In this document: piece after piece, positions 21,990 to 38,889 of the stretch
How positions within the stretch are numbered: the first letter of the stretch is position 1
Layout: each line of letters starts with the position of its first letter
Assembly (NCBI GenBank): GCA_002914805.1
Contig: JXTB01000085.1
Span: 750,670 to 814,669 of the forward strand
From: Parasponia andersonii
Taxonomy: Eukaryota > Streptophyta > Magnoliopsida > Rosales > Cannabaceae
DNA length: 64,000 nucleotides
Reading direction: 5' to 3'
The notes under the pieces: model-generated
Seen by the model: the letters and a program-made list of their open reading frames with translations, nothing else
Databases searched by the model: none
What the model was told of the DNA's origin: nothing
Position numbers and translations under genes: made by a program

Positions 21990-24900
21990 TCAATGGCGGA
22001 AGGTCTTCACAATCTGCTCAATTCTACGCCGGCAAAGGGGACAATTTGTCAATTGTGAGGAGCAAGTTGTACAACAGCACATATGACCACACCTGAGAAA
22101 TATTAACATGCGCGTTGTTTAGGTTAATAATAGAAAGGAAAGCATGATCATTGCAAGCAAATGGGCATTTCAATATGTGGTTGTCTAGAAATTAATATAT
22201 ATATATATAAAAAAAAAAAAAACATGTCTGGGCTCGTACTGGACGAAAACAGCATTGTACTCCTGCTCAAGGCATATCACACATAAATCTGGCATTAGGC
22301 GATCTTTCTTAGTACCATCCGATCCGCTGTCAGCCTTGTCATTTGAACCTGAGATAAAAAGTTCGAGCGTTCTTATACCACATCTAAGCATATATTGAAT
22401 GAATTAATTTACTGCTTAAATCTACCTTCATCATCGTTCCCAGATCTTTTAGCAGCAGCAAGAACCCTAAAACGGACAGAATTTAATGCTTAATCTCGTA
22501 AAAAGGGAAATAGTAGCGGTGACAGTGTAAGAAAAAGATGATTATGGAGCCCACGCCAAAGAAACACAACTTTATTGTACGAGGTGGCTTGTCATTAAGG
22601 GGTATCAATTTATCATATATTAATTTATTCAACCATAAATCACCTTCTTAACCTGTACCTGGTCTCCAAATTAAAGTGACATGGACTTACCTTCTCTGCA
22701 GTTCCCAACGACGCCTTCTTTCCATAAGATATTGGATGGCATGCTTAGCAATGAGATATGCACCAAAGGCTGTCAAACCCAGAGATGCATACTTGTACCA
22801 TCTGGTAAATAAATACATCTTTGTAAATCACTAAGATACAAAAAGGGTAAAAGCACATGTATGGTCGTTCAGGCATGCATAAAGAACAACCTCGCCCATT
22901 TTCCTAGATTAATAATGAGCTGATCAATGGTTTTAGGAGATACATAAAATGGTCCTTTGTGAGGTCTCTGTATTCGCACAGTTCCAATATCATCTTTGGC
23001 AGCCTGAGAATAGATTCAATCGACAAAAGATAGCAAATGATGGTTAACAAGTTAAACTTGCATCAAATCTTCTACGCAAATATTATCATGAAAGTCCTTG
23101 AAAGAGGTTATAACCCTTATAATTGTGCAGACAAAAATTCATCCGATTATTTTTTGGAAATAAAAGTCTAACAAACCTTACCATCTTTAAAAATTACTCC
23201 TTTTTTTCCATTCAAAAGTCCCAAGTGGAATATTTATATGAAATTGACAATCTATATGTACTTTGAGCTAATGGACTACACGGGGGTTAGAAATTAGAAT
23301 GGAATTGTAATTCTGTAACTGTACTGAAGACGATAGTATTATGCACTAAGCTTTCCAAGAAATAGAAGGCTCCTCCTTGGAAAGCAGCAACATGGATGGC
23401 GTGGGAGAGAATTTTGGACCTAGTCCACTTCTTAAAAGCTTATTGGTAATTGCAATCAATATACTATAGAAACATAAGATTTGTCATCAGAAAACCCCTT
23501 TTCTTTCTTCTCTATGTTATCTTGTTAAAAGTTTGTCCCTTCATATAAAAGAAGAGACAAGAGACAAGCACTTAAGTTTTGTTCCAAACGAAAAGGCAAT
23601 TAACAGTTCCATATCTACAACATACCTCACCAACAACAGTCAAAGAAGTACCAGTTGGAAGTACCCGCTCAATACGTTTAACTCCAAGCATCTATAAACA
23701 CATAAGAGCAAAGAATTTAGTCATTCGAAATGGGGTCTGCATCTGTGTGTTAAAAAAAAAATAAAGGAATTACTATAAAAAAGGCACACCTTGAGACCTT
23801 GGAGATAATCTAATGTCCCACGTACAAGGGACCTCCCTGACTCTTCAAACACCTCGCTAGCTACTGGTAACACAAAACCTGTGGCAGCTCGGGCCCCCAA
23901 CACATAAGCACGAGCAGTCCCATCATCCTTGTCATAGAAATTAAACAAAAAACCAAAAATAAAATTTTTTCCATATAACAACAATACTTCAAAAAAGCAA
24001 ACCACACATGCCATGCAAGCACACAAACATGATATATATATATATATATAGGGAGAGAGAGAGAGAGAGAGAAAGAGAGTTTTTCTCACAAGAAACCATG
24101 GAACTTCTTTACTCATGGATAGCATTAGAGCGGAATCCTGTATCCATGAACCAGCATCATTGTGTTTCAAAAAATGTTGTTCTGCCTGAAGAAGATACGA
24201 ATGAGACTGTTAGTATTACCAAGTTACAATAACTGTCCGGAAGAAGAAACTAAAATGCGAGTATATGTTTTATATAACAGTGTTGTCTTTATGTAATTAC
24301 CGTTTCCTCCACAATAACTCCCCGCAAACCACTGAACTCACAATTGATAGGACTTTCGGCACCAACTCTCCCGGAAATTGCAACAACCAATGGAAATACA
24401 CACTCAGCATCCAGCAATTGTGCTGAAAAACAAAAAAATTGATTTAGGAATTGTATCCAAGCTGACTAATGCCACCTTATTTGCAGCATACGTTTAATAT
24501 GCAAATAATTTAAAAGCTGACACAACTTAAGATGTGTGATGGGTTTCATAATTATACAACAAGTTTCATGACAGAGTAAGTTCTCACTAGTGTCCAAAAT
24601 GGAATGCAATTCAATTTTGATGTTTTTGTTTTGTTTCACGATGTGCAACAACAAGCATACAATAGTTAAAGATCAGAAATGGGAGCCCGCAAATTGGGCG
24701 ATTTTCAGGTCGATGAATAGCAGGCTTTCCGAAAACAGGAAGAATTTAATCAACTAAACTTAAGGCACAACTCAACAGCAATGGCATATATGTGAAATGT
24801 GACCAGTTTCATCAACACAAAATCATGTTCATCAACCAAGTGATCGGTAGAAACATCAGCCTAAAACATTATCGTAATATATCATGATACTCGGCATTTA

Positions 24901-25293
24901 ACTTTTATATATATATATAGGCACCAATCCAGTAGGTATTTTTTTTTTTTNTATATATATATATATATATATATAACATACACATTTATATGGAGCTAAG
25001 ACCCAAATTTCACCAACCAACACAACAATGTAAGTTGGCTTTTCACAATAAACTTTTGCTCAAAATTCAGAAACTCACCTAATTCCTTCAACTGATTGAC
25101 CCGGGTGACCGATTTAAGAATCTCCGCATCCCTGTGTCGTCCACGAAAATCATGATAAAGAACTAAATACTAGTTTTAAAGAGAGAGAACTAAATATAGG
25201 GAATTTAGCACTGACTGACCTGCCACTGCTCCTCCCAAGAAGGTATAGTGCAGCTGCACTCAAACAACAACTTAATCCACCCCATGGAAGCAT
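21990..25293 (-). CDS. SP1: SP1/MUL1-like RING E3 ubiquitin ligase
   Basis: Eleven exons with GT-AG introns keep one frame of 341 aa: 25293-25220, 25131-25079, 24422-24301, 24185-24090, 23927-23790, 23691-23626, 23003-22891, 22801-22691, 22466-22426, 22348-22240 and 22092-21990. The protein starts MLPWGGLSCCLSAAALYLLG, an N-terminal membrane segment. An intermembrane-space domain follows (DSALMLSMSKEVPWFL, EVFEESGRSLVRGTLDYLQG), then a second membrane segment near residues 230-250 (SLGLTAFGAYLIAKH) and a C-terminal RING finger at about 294-329 (CVIC...CGHMCCC...CPLC). Arabidopsis SP1 sits in the chloroplast outer envelope and ubiquitinates protein-import components for degradation; the animal relative MUL1 is mitochondrial. 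Length and domain order match SP1, so the gene appears intact. Confidence 0.95.
24919..24975. mobile_element. MITE copy 2, cut by a single-N gap
   Basis: The sequence GGCACCAATCCAGTAGGTATT after 24919 is the left end of the MITE family seen at 1346 and 42666. After a T run it meets a single N at 24951 and then a TA microsatellite, which is the expected right flank. The rest of the element (about 200 bp) is missing, so the N marks lost sequence, not one base. It lies in intron 2 of the SP1-like gene. Confidence 0.75.
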
Positions 25294-25318
25294 GTTCGAT
25301 TCGATCACCTCAATTTCC

Positions 25319-25531
25319 AAACCCTAATTTCCCAGTCTTCAACTCGAGCTCATCATTTATTGGCTTTTACACAAAATCTCGCTTTTAAAAAAAGAAATTT
25401 CAAACAATCCAATCGATTCGCCAAATGAAAATTGTAAATAAATAAATAATGCAAAGAATTGGAGAGGAAAATTAGGGATTAATTTTTTATCATTATTATT
25501 TTTTTCTTGGGGGGGTGGGGGTGAGGGGGTG
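25319..25531 (-). promoter_or_regulatory. Upstream region of SP1-like gene: telo box, G-rich tract, possible uORF
   Basis: AAACCCTAA (telo box, plus strand) occurs at 25319-25327, just before the start codon region. At 25508-25531 the plus strand has three G runs (7, 5 and 5 Gs) able in principle to form a quadruplex on the template side. A minus-strand ORF of 62 codons (25545-25357) ends 64 bases before the start codon and would be an upstream ORF if transcription begins beyond 25545. None of these is proven functional. Confidence 0.35.
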
Positions 25532-25551
25532 TCGTTCGTAGTCATTCTAGA

Positions 25552-28020
25552 TCGTCCTCACCTTTCGGTTCGGAGAGGTTGTACCTTGATAATTAAAAGC
25601 CAGATCTTGGTACTACAAACCAAATGAAGGGAGTTCGGTCTGGTTTTTTTAGCAAGAAAAAGCGGAATGAGAGAGAGACTGAGAGAGTGTTAGTGGATTC
25701 GTTTTCTGTTTGGTTCCCGGGAAAGAAAATTAATAATATCGAGGGGGGAAAAAAAAACAAACAGGATAGGATTCGAAGAGTGGAGGGGAGGGAGTGCGAA
25801 GAGTGTCGCTAAAGATTCGAAGCCTCCGAGTCACGAAGCTATCTCCTCCTGGACCTGGGAAAGTGGAATGGAATGGGCGAGAACACAGACCAAAAAACAA
25901 AAATATAACCAATTCATTGCCTCGTGGTGACGTTGTCCAACTTAAGGCCAATTGAAATTATTTTTTTATTTTTTATTTTTTTATACGAATAAAACCAAAA
26001 AAAAAAAAAAAAAGTCTCAAAATCTTATTTTCAGTCCTGAAAAATCATTTAAATCTCAAATTTTGTTTTATTTTTAAATATCTCAAAATTTAGTTCCATC
26101 GTGAAATATTTTTTCCTTAATTTTTACTCATGGTTTAATTTTTTTTTTAAAAAAAAAATCCACTGTCAGAATATAACATTTTTAAGGTTAAACGAACAAG
26201 TTAAAGCAAAACATAATTTAAGGGACCAACTACGAGGTATTTGAAAGCCATGGACCAAAGTAAGATTATATTATTTTTCAGAGACTAAATATAAGATTAA
26301 TCATGTCAATAACTTTATCAGACGATGGTAATTTTAACATCTAAAGAGAAGTAAACTGTGAAATGTGTTTACTTGTCTCATATTGTTTCAGATAAAACAA
26401 CGAGTTATTATTTTAGTTAAAATACGTACGAGTTATTATTTTAAGTTATAATACGTAATTTCTTGTTTTTTTTTTTTTTTTGGTTGAAGAAAGTAGTTTC
26501 TAGTTTTCAGTACTCTTGTCGTTTTGTTCAAAGACTATGCATCGTTTATATTTTGCAGTGTTTTTTTTTTTATTTTTTGTTTTGATAAATATTTATATTT
26601 CACAGTTTACTATTGTATGATTTCGCCCTATTCACTATGGTTTTAGACAATTAAACGATAACTAAGTTGGTTGTCCTTTAATTCTTGAAGAGAACGATTC
26701 CTTAATACTTTTGTTGATTTCACTTTTGGCGTCAATCTCAATTTAGCACCTTAACTTTAAAATGGGTCAATTTACTACCTCGAACTATTTTTTCTATAGT
26801 TTTAGCCCCAAACTTTCAATTGTCCCCTTCGCTACCCAAACTTATTGGTAAAGGAAGTTTTCTGTGTCTTTCTAAATTCTTGGTAAATAAGTAGTACTGA
26901 GGTTGAGTTTGGGCAGTGATGCATGTTATTTCCTTAGTGTGGCAATTTGGATGGTTTAATTGCGGATACCGACTAGATGTCTAGAAGAGGATTCTGTAAA
27001 ATTACCTCCCAAAAAAAAAATGTAGATAGAATGGCTTCCCCTTGGTGATAGAAATTTATGAAAGATGGGATAGAGTTAGTCTCAATAGGCTTGTTTGTGC
27101 ACTTTATCCTATTTTTTAATAAATTTGGAGTAATTGTTTGATACTTTTTTTTCTGTCTATTGGTAATATTTAGAACTATTTGGTTCTATAACATTTCTCA
27201 AAACCACTTTTAAATTTTGGCCTTCTTTCTTTTCTTATTTTTTATTTTTATTTTTTTTTTCATTTTTTTTTACTGATACGACATTAAAAAGCCAAAAATA
27301 CTCGAATCAAGTCCTCTCATTTTCCCTAAATTATAATTTCAAGCTTGAAATTGCTATTTTTATGTTTAAATTCGATTTAAACCCCTAAATCTAAAAAACT
27401 CAAATTATAAACAAGATTTTAAGTTGTCCAAATATCAAATTTCGATTTTTGAGATGATTTTGAAGTTTTTAGAGAAATAGCATGATTGGGAAAATAAAAG
27501 TTTCATTAAAAGGGTGGTTACCCAACTAATCATCACTTTTAAAAGGTTATGTAACTGAAAAAAATAAAAGAAAAAGTCATTTAAACCTATATAACTAAAA
27601 GATCCTAATATCTGCTGCGGTTGGAGGAGCATTCAAAGAAAAAAAAAAACAGATTAATTAGGAAATACATTAAATGTATACAAACAAGTCAGGAATATAC
27701 ACATTTATACACAGTTTACACGTGAACATATACAAATTTACATGTTGAGCTCGTGCATATATATATATATATATATATGGATGACTTCTTAATAGTTTTA
27801 ATTTTTTTTTGTGACGGATACTAAAAACAATATTAATAGCATTAAATTTTTTTGATGTTAATCACAATCGTAAGATATAGATCTAACAGCTTAAATCATT
27901 GTAATTATGTAAAAGTAAATATTGTTGATAAATATTATCTTAATCATTTAAACTAAACCCATATATATATATATATATATATACACGTATTGCTTGTATA
28001 AGTTAATAATTAATGAGCTG
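25552..28020. other. Intergenic DNA between SP1-like and GDSL genes
   Basis: No gene was recognised. It contains the inverted-repeat element at 26022-26297, several T-rich runs and TA microsatellites (about 27757-27779 and 27961-27982). Open frames are short and low in complexity. Confidence 0.5.
26022..26297. mobile_element. Possible small inverted-repeat element (about 276 bp)
   Basis: The left end ATCTTATTTTCAGTCCTGAA resembles the complement of the right end (TTCAGAGACTAAATATAAGAT), giving imperfect inverted repeats of about 35 bp. No coding sequence lies inside and no clear target duplication was found. It is probably a decayed MITE. Confidence 0.45.
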
Positions 28021-28023
28021 TTG

Positions 28024-29637
28024 CTATAAACTTGAAACCTCAGACTCCATAAGAAACATTAAATTCACAGAGAGAGGAGGATCAGTGAAATTTCCTGTCA
28101 ATATCTGTTGTGAAACATACTGATTTGCAGCTTCTGTATAATGATTCCCATCCCAATTCACATATTCTGTTGTGTTACTACATGGTGTTGCTGTCACCAA
28201 GCTCCCATTCAGATTCTTAGTTTCGCCACAAGCAATCCGGCTGTCGAAATTCAACGGCAACCCTCCATAGCCACAGCAAGCTGCTATAGATTGCTTGAAT
28301 CCTAGAGTACATGTAAATCAAAGAACCATAAATAGGCAACTCCGAGAAAAGGGGAAAAGAGAAAAGCAATACACAATAAATTACGAGAGCGGGAAAATGA
28401 CCACTTACCAAACTGGGAATAGTTTGCAATGAGGTTATATTTTATTGAGAAAATGTCAACAAAAGTAACATTTGCTTCAGGGAATTGTCCCCGGAACTTC
28501 TGAGAAAGATCGTGTAGTTGTGAATTGAAAGCATTGGCTGCGTTGTTTTGAGAAGTAACGCATCCAAACTGGTCCAGCTTTGAAGGGTCTTTTCCAAATC
28601 TATCAATTATTCTTGGCAGGCATCCGAGGGGACCAGTGTTGTGTATCCAAAAACTTCTAGCGCCCTCGTTGTATAATCTCTGTAAGAATGGAAAAGCAGA
28701 ATAAAAATATTAATCAGTGGGTAAGGAACTTGCCTCTGATTAAAATATTGATTGCATTTGTGTGAATAGATTTACCTTTAATCCATTCTCAAATTCTGAT
28801 AGGAGACTCGGGATTAAAGCAACTACTTGATCTTCTGATTTTGAATAAAATGCACCATCAAGATCGTTCTGTCCCACATCGAACACGTAGAGACCCTGCC
28901 TGAAGTAACTTTCTGAAGGAAGAACTCTCCGAAGCCTACTGTCTAAAGCCACCCAAGATTTTATATCAGTAAAGTAAACCCATGTAAAAACCACCTGAAT
29001 CTAACACGTGATATATTTCAGTATCTGATTCTTAAATTAGGATATCAACATATATATATATATAGACATATATTATACCTCTGGCCAATAGTTGAAGAAC
29101 ACGAGCCTTGAATCTGACCAATTCAGAAACCTGAACCCCTAAGGAAAACGGGCTTATTGAGGCTGCATTGGCCTGAGTTATGGTGGACCCTCCAGTGGCA
29201 AAATTACACCCCTTCTGAAAGTTCGGTGCACCAACTGAATCCAAATATGGATTGAGAAAAGGTAGCTTCATTGAATCCACTGCACCATGCAAATTAACAA
29301 ACAAATATCTAAGATATAGATAGACTACGTAGCAAAAGTCTCAGACGCATTTTCACAAATAGTTGCCATGGATCGAAATGATACAATCAAATCTACACTC
29401 ACCGAGAAAATCAATGATCAGACGGCCATCGCTAAACCTCCCAGAGGGTTTTTGGAAGTAGGTTTGGCCATTGGGTTGCCCAACTGGGAAAGCGATTCCG
29501 GCAGCTAGGCCGCCAGTGTCCGAATTCGAATCGCCGAAGTTGAAAACGGCGGGATATTTGAAATCAATGGGGCTTATAAGAGGCAAGTACGATAAGATCA
29601 AGGCTAATGTTTGAAGGGTTAAGAGTTTTGTAGCCAT
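28024..29637 (-). CDS. GDSL esterase/lipase
   Basis: Five exons with GT-AG introns: 29637-29403, 29279-29079, 28942-28776, 28679-28409 and 28301-28024. Together they code 383 aa, normal for the family. The protein begins with a hydrophobic signal peptide (LLTLQTLALILSYLPLI), so it is probably secreted or goes to the cell wall. Block I is FNFGDSNSDTGG with the catalytic Ser at about residue 37. The block II region has KGCNFATGGS, block III is VGQNDLDG (Asn about 171), and block V is WDGNHYTEAAN with the catalytic Asp (about 342) and His (about 345). Such enzymes hydrolyse ester bonds in lipids, cutin or acetylated sugars; the substrate cannot be read from sequence. It resembles the plant subgroup sometimes labelled ENOD8-like or alpha-fucosidase-like. 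No defect seen. Confidence 0.95.
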
Positions 29638-29987
29638 GGATGATGGAACTCAGGTGGGTGAAACCAATTGAGTCCATAATTTTCTTATAGTGATTAGGAA
29701 CGTACTGGTGGAGACAATGTTTGGTGAAAAATAGCCAGGTGCCTTGGCTTGCAAGTTTAGGTGATTAAATTAAAAGATACATATAAATCTATGGTTTGAG
29801 ACGCAAAAGCCTTAAAACTTACAAATCCCGAAGTTTGAGAAGTATAAGGCAAATGATACTAAAGTGAGATGAGGTACAGAATAAATGGCGTGTGTGTGGT
29901 TTTTTATTTTTATTTTTTAAAAAAATAAATAATAAGCTCGGCAAGATATACTGGCTTGTAGGATTGGACTTGAACATCAACGTAACT

Positions 29988-30350
29988 NNNNNNNNNNNNN
30001 NNNNNNNNNNNNNNNNNNNNNNNNNNNNNNNNNNNNNNNNNNNNNNNNNNNNNNNNNNNNNNNNNNNNNNNNNNNNNNNNNNNNNNNNNNNNNNNNNNNN
30101 NNNNNNNNNNNNNNNNNNNNNNNNNNNNNNNNNNNNNNNNNNNNNNNNNNNNNNNNNNNNNNNNNNNNNNNNNNNNNNNNNNNNNNNNNNNNNNNNNNNN
30201 NNNNNNNNNNNNNNNNNNNNNNNNNNNNNNNNNNNNNNNNNNNNNNNNNNNNNNNNNNNNNNNNNNNNNNNNNNNNNNNNNNNNNNNNNNNNNNNNNNNN
30301 NNNNNNNNNNNNNNNNNNNNNNNNNNNNNNNNNNNNNNNNNNNNNNNNNN
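29988..30350. other. Assembly gap (363 N)
   Basis: A run of unknown bases. Long open frames that cross it on both strands are artefacts. The left end of the LTR-like block at 30351-32549 may lie hidden inside. Confidence 1.
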
Positions 30351-32549
30351 TAATGATTGGTTATGGGGCTAGGTTTCACTAGATTACAATAAGATTGACC
30401 ATATGGGATTATAGGTCAAAGTATGACTAGTTTTCACCTCTTAAGTTAGGCTTCATCATTTTGGTCTACACTTGAGTGTATAGGATGGACCAGCAACGTA
30501 GTGAGTATGCTAATAATGTTTTAGAGCTGGACACATGGAAAGTAAGGTACAAAATTCCCAAAATATCCATTAGAACTTAAGTTATGCCATTTTTTAGTTA
30601 TTAAGTATCATTTTTGGACCAAATCTGGTCATTTTCTTCTCCTTTCTCTCCAGCCACGACCTGAAACTCTCCCACTCATTTTTAGACTTCTCTCAGCTCC
30701 CATTAACCATTTCCAAGAGTTTCCAAGTGGTAGAACTCAATTTGGAGCTCAAGAAAGCAAAATAGGTTCAAACTAGTCAAGGTAATTCTACTAATTCTCC
30801 TTCCTAAGTTTTGTTTTATTATTTCAATTTTCCACTTGATACCACTTAAATAATTATTTCTCTAGGTCCTCTTGAGTCCTAAGATCAATTTCTAAACCAT
30901 AGAAATCAGTTTTGTGGAAGAAGAAGGCAAGAGCTTCAACAAAGATTCAAACTAGTCAATGTGAGGTTTTTATGGAATTTGGAATTGGTAATTTATTTAT
31001 ATTGCATTTACCCTTAAATCAAAGCTTTTATTTGATGAATAAAGGTCCTAGAAAACCTTATATATAGTTGGAAACATAGAATTTAAGTGGAGGATTAAAG
31101 TTAGACTTAAAGCCCCAAAGTTTGCTATTTGTGGATTCAAGTGTTTTCATTGTTGGAATAAATTGTCTACACTTGTAATTTGATTTCATTATTTGGAATG
31201 TGTAAGACATCGATCCTTTTATGTAGATTACACCTATTTACTGGCTAGTTATAATGATATACACGTGTAAAAGTGGTTTTAAACTTTGTTTAAACCGAAA
31301 GAAATTCAAGTGCACCTAGGTTGCTCTAAATGATCCTTTTTGAGGTATATATGTTGGAATTGGCTTGTGAATTGTTATTGCAGAACTTAAACTATGATTT
31401 TAATCATGTGGGAATGTCCTAAAAATAGGGGAGGTGCTGTCCAAATATTTTTAAAACTAAATAGTACTATTTAGAAACAAATGGACTAGTTTTTATGAAA
31501 GTATGTGTCATTTTGGTTCATTTTGTGATTAGATTTCCTGATTTTATGAAAGTTGTGATTTATGTTTGTGGTTGCTTTCTTTAAGCATTTTACATTATAG
31601 TAATCATTTTAGTAATGAAATTGATATAAGGTCTTCCACACACCTTACCACTAAGAATACTGACCCTTTTCACTATCTTTTCTGTCGGACATAAGGTAAG
31701 TAACGTTACACCTGCAATGTAAGAAATTCTTTATTTACTATGAATGTAAAATATTTGGATATGTGTATGTACATATCTGTTAGTCAGTCTTGCATGAGAC
31801 ATTAACGCGTGGTGTATTTGTATTGCCCGACGAGTATTGGTAAATAGAGTGTGGTGGGCCAGCACCCAAATATGTGATATGATTCCTTCGGGGACACTTT
31901 GGCTCATTCGGGAATACTCTAGTCCTTTTTGGGACACTATGGTTCCTTCGGGAACACTCTGACAACGGTATATGGTGGACCTCTGCTGTACACAGAGGGG
32001 ATTTTTGGGGCTCGAGACCTCCATATATCTCGTGATATGTTATACATTCTCTGAGTGGCTCAGTATGCAATTCAAGGTCTTATCATGCAATACAATATAC
32101 ACAGGAATCCCAACCATATAACCATTTGTTTCATGTTATATGTACTGTGCATCTGCATATTTTACTTACTGAGTTTTATACTCATTAATATTCTTACATT
32201 GCAGAAGGTACGGATGATATGTGAGTTAGAGGAGGAGCGTTAACTTTCTGACCGCAGCTTGTGTATATGAGCATTTTGACGCTGTGGTTTTCTAATAAAA
32301 GATTTTGTAATTATTGAGTGTGTATACATTATGTATATTTTTATGAAAGGTCCACAATGTGAGTATGTATATACGTATAAATTAGACTATGTATAATTAT
32401 GAGAGGAATTTCTCTTTTTCTCCCAGAAAGTTTAAAAAGTTTTAAATTTTCACTATTTTATCAATTCTAAGTCGAGTAGCGTCTCCCGATTTCACTAAAT
32501 AATTATACAAATACCCTTACATACATGTGTGAAATCGGGGGATGTTACA
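30351..32549 (+). mobile_element. Probable long LTR of a Ty3/gypsy (chromovirus-like) element
   Basis: The block ends GGGGATGTTACA at 32549, the usual 3' end of long plant gypsy LTRs, which often begin TGTAAC. The matching start would fall in the N gap. About 350-400 bases before the end it has the common pattern TTTACTTACTGAG...CTCATTA followed by a pyrimidine tract and GCAG (32160-32205). Similar phrases repeat inside (TTCAAACTAGTCAA at about 30768 and 30946). A short tandem array lies at 31881-31963. No coding sequence of gag or pol is visible, so this is a solo LTR or a fragment. The assignment rests on pattern only. Confidence 0.5.
31881..31963. repeat. Short tandem array in the LTR-like block
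   Basis: Roughly four units of 18-24 bp with the core TTCCTTCGGGGACACT or variants (TCATTCGGGAATACTCT, TTTTTGGGACACTATGG, TTCCTTCGGGAACACTCT). The overlapping minus-strand frames are translations of this array and are not genes. Confidence 0.75.
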
Positions 32550-34070
32550 ATATATATCCTATGAATTAACTTTGTGAGTTAAAATCATGAAAATCACAAT
32601 ATCAACGTGCTTTAAATTGTTGAAAGAAAAAAAAATATACCGTAATTGATTCTATTGTCGTTTCTTTCAAGTTTAAGGTTTTAATGTAATACTGCCGTAT
32701 TTCTTTTGATTTCTCCAAGCATAGTACATGTACATGATTATGAGAAATATGAGCAAAGGCAGACGTGCGAAATTGATTGTCTGTCTCTTGTTTGAACATC
32801 TATTTACTTATATTTCTTTAATATTATTATCATGAATTTGATTTTTTTTATTAGTTTCTTTTCTACTTTATATTTTTAACACCCTTGTTAGTTTGGAAGC
32901 TAAATTCTTTGTTCAGTTTTGCCATGTTAAAAGGATTTTTTTTTTTTAATTATTATCAACAAGAAAGGACATTATCGCTTGTATGAAAAAACAGAATTGT
33001 TTATGTCCAATGTCGTTTATATAAGGCAAAAAAAATGATGCGTCGGTTACTAGTGAATCTCACTCTAGAAATGATATATCGTTTTATACATTAGAATGAT
33101 ATCACATTAGTCGTTAAACGACATGCATTTTAAAAATGTCGTTTATCCAGAGAACAACATAACAATTTTTGTAAACGACATTATTTTTTACAGTACCCGG
33201 CCGTATAGAAAGAAATCATCGGTACTTAAAATACTTCTACTATTGTTCCATAAATAATTAGCAAAATCTCATTTTGATCTCTAACTTTTGTAATTATGCT
33301 TTAGTCTCAATATGTTTATGAATTTTCAAGTTTCACATTTTTTTAATAATTATCAACCATATTTTTGTCTAAGTTTTGGTCAATGATTTATAACAAAATT
33401 ATTCAACTTGAATCAGAGACCAAAACTAAGACTAAGACTAATGACATATTTATTTCATTATAATCGTAATTGGAATAAATAAAATAGGACTTGAATAGGA
33501 ATTAAATAGAACAATGTAGAAATCATTATTTTTATTACGTTGTTTATTTAAAACTAATAGTAAAAATAATCATATTCATTAGAATACTATTCATTTGTTT
33601 ATTTAGTCTAGAAAAAATAACGAGAATGCATTATATTTACTAAATTGTCCTTTTAAATATATATATATTTTAAAGTAGATAGATTTTTTAAGCAAAATTA
33701 TATTTTATAATTTTAATAATAAAAAAAGAGAAAATGTGTATTTATAGTTAATTATATTCTTTAAGGTATTAGTGGGCAAACATTCTCATTTTTTTTTCCT
33801 AAATTTGTGTAGAACCTGCTCATTTCCCCTTTCTTTTCATATTTTAGTAAACATCTAAATGAAAATTCCATCCCAACTCTTTAGTAAATATTCCACAATA
33901 CTGAGAGACCAAACTGAAAAAAATATATGATACAGTGACCTCAGGGACTAAAATTGGATTTCAAAAAGGATAATAATAATGCATTGTTCGGGCATATTCC
34001 TTATATGACATGTCGTTTCTTCATGCCCCGGCAATGGATATTTTGGTAATTTGAGGGTTTGGCTGGGGAA
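32550..34070. other. Intergenic DNA with a cluster of AATGTCGTTTAT motifs
   Basis: At 33005-33185 the motif AATGTCGTTTAT or its complement occurs four times. Next to it the minus strand reads CACTAGTAACCGACGC from 33053 leftwards. Subterminal repeats of this kind plus a CACTA start suggest a remnant of a CACTA (En/Spm-like) transposon. I could not find the other end or a transposase. The rest is AT-rich with no gene. Confidence 0.35.
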
Positions 34071-34075
34071 ACAAA

Positions 34076-34111
34076 GGCCCAGTGAGTAAAACCCTCGCAA
34101 GCCCTAAACCC
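34076..34111 (+). promoter_or_regulatory. Site II and telo-box motifs before mitochondrial EF-Tu
   Basis: GGCCCA (complement TGGGCC, a site II core) at 34076-34081 is followed by AAACCCT at 34089 and CCCTAAACCC (telo-box type) at 34102-34111. The start codon is at 34160. Site II and telo boxes together are known in promoters of plant translation-factor, ribosomal-protein and mitochondrial genes active in dividing cells, which fits this gene. Confidence 0.55.
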
Positions 34112-34159
34112 CTCATCCGAAGTTCCGAGTCTCCGCCACTCTGCGCGCGGGTTTCAACT

Positions 34160-38384
<4,225 letters not shown>

Positions 38385-38889
38385 GAATTTTGATGTGCCC
38401 GATCATTTTTTTTTATCTGTCTGAATGGTCATTAGCAAAAAGGGCTTCATAAACGAGGAGAACTATTCGCTTGGACAACATGCCATGTGGTAATTGCTTA
38501 TATAGTCCACATTTGATGCGGTTGTGGCTTTAGGCATTTTCAAAGAGGATATTCGATGTTACAAAATTGAGTAAATTGAAGGAACGAGGAATCTTCGGGC
38601 AGGTTTAAGCCTGCGCTTTTTCATCAGATTTTTTTTTTCAGTAGTTTTAATCATAAAATAATTTTCCTGTCAAACAGTACTGGTGCTTTACTGGTGTTGT
38701 GCATGCTGGCATGCTCCTAGCATGGGATCTGCAAATTGCAATTTAATTTAGATTTAAATAATTATTTTATTTTATTTTATTTTTTCATGAGAGGAGCATT
38801 AGCTATGTTTTATCATTATTGGTGATTTAAGACTCATGTCCTTTTTTGGAGTATGATAAATGACTATTGGTCCCTCGGTGAAATGAAAA

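Noticed and set aside
29819..30379. Long ORFs on both strands
   Set aside because: They cross the 363-base N run and contain mostly unknown residues.
31731..32070. Two minus-strand ORFs of about 97 codons
   Set aside because: They overlap a short tandem array in an LTR-like block and have repeated peptides (SVPEG, VPEGT) only.
34082..34159. Upstream extension of the EF-Tu frame
   Set aside because: It lacks an ATG (it would begin at GTG), and the ATG at 34160 gives a normal mitochondrial presequence.
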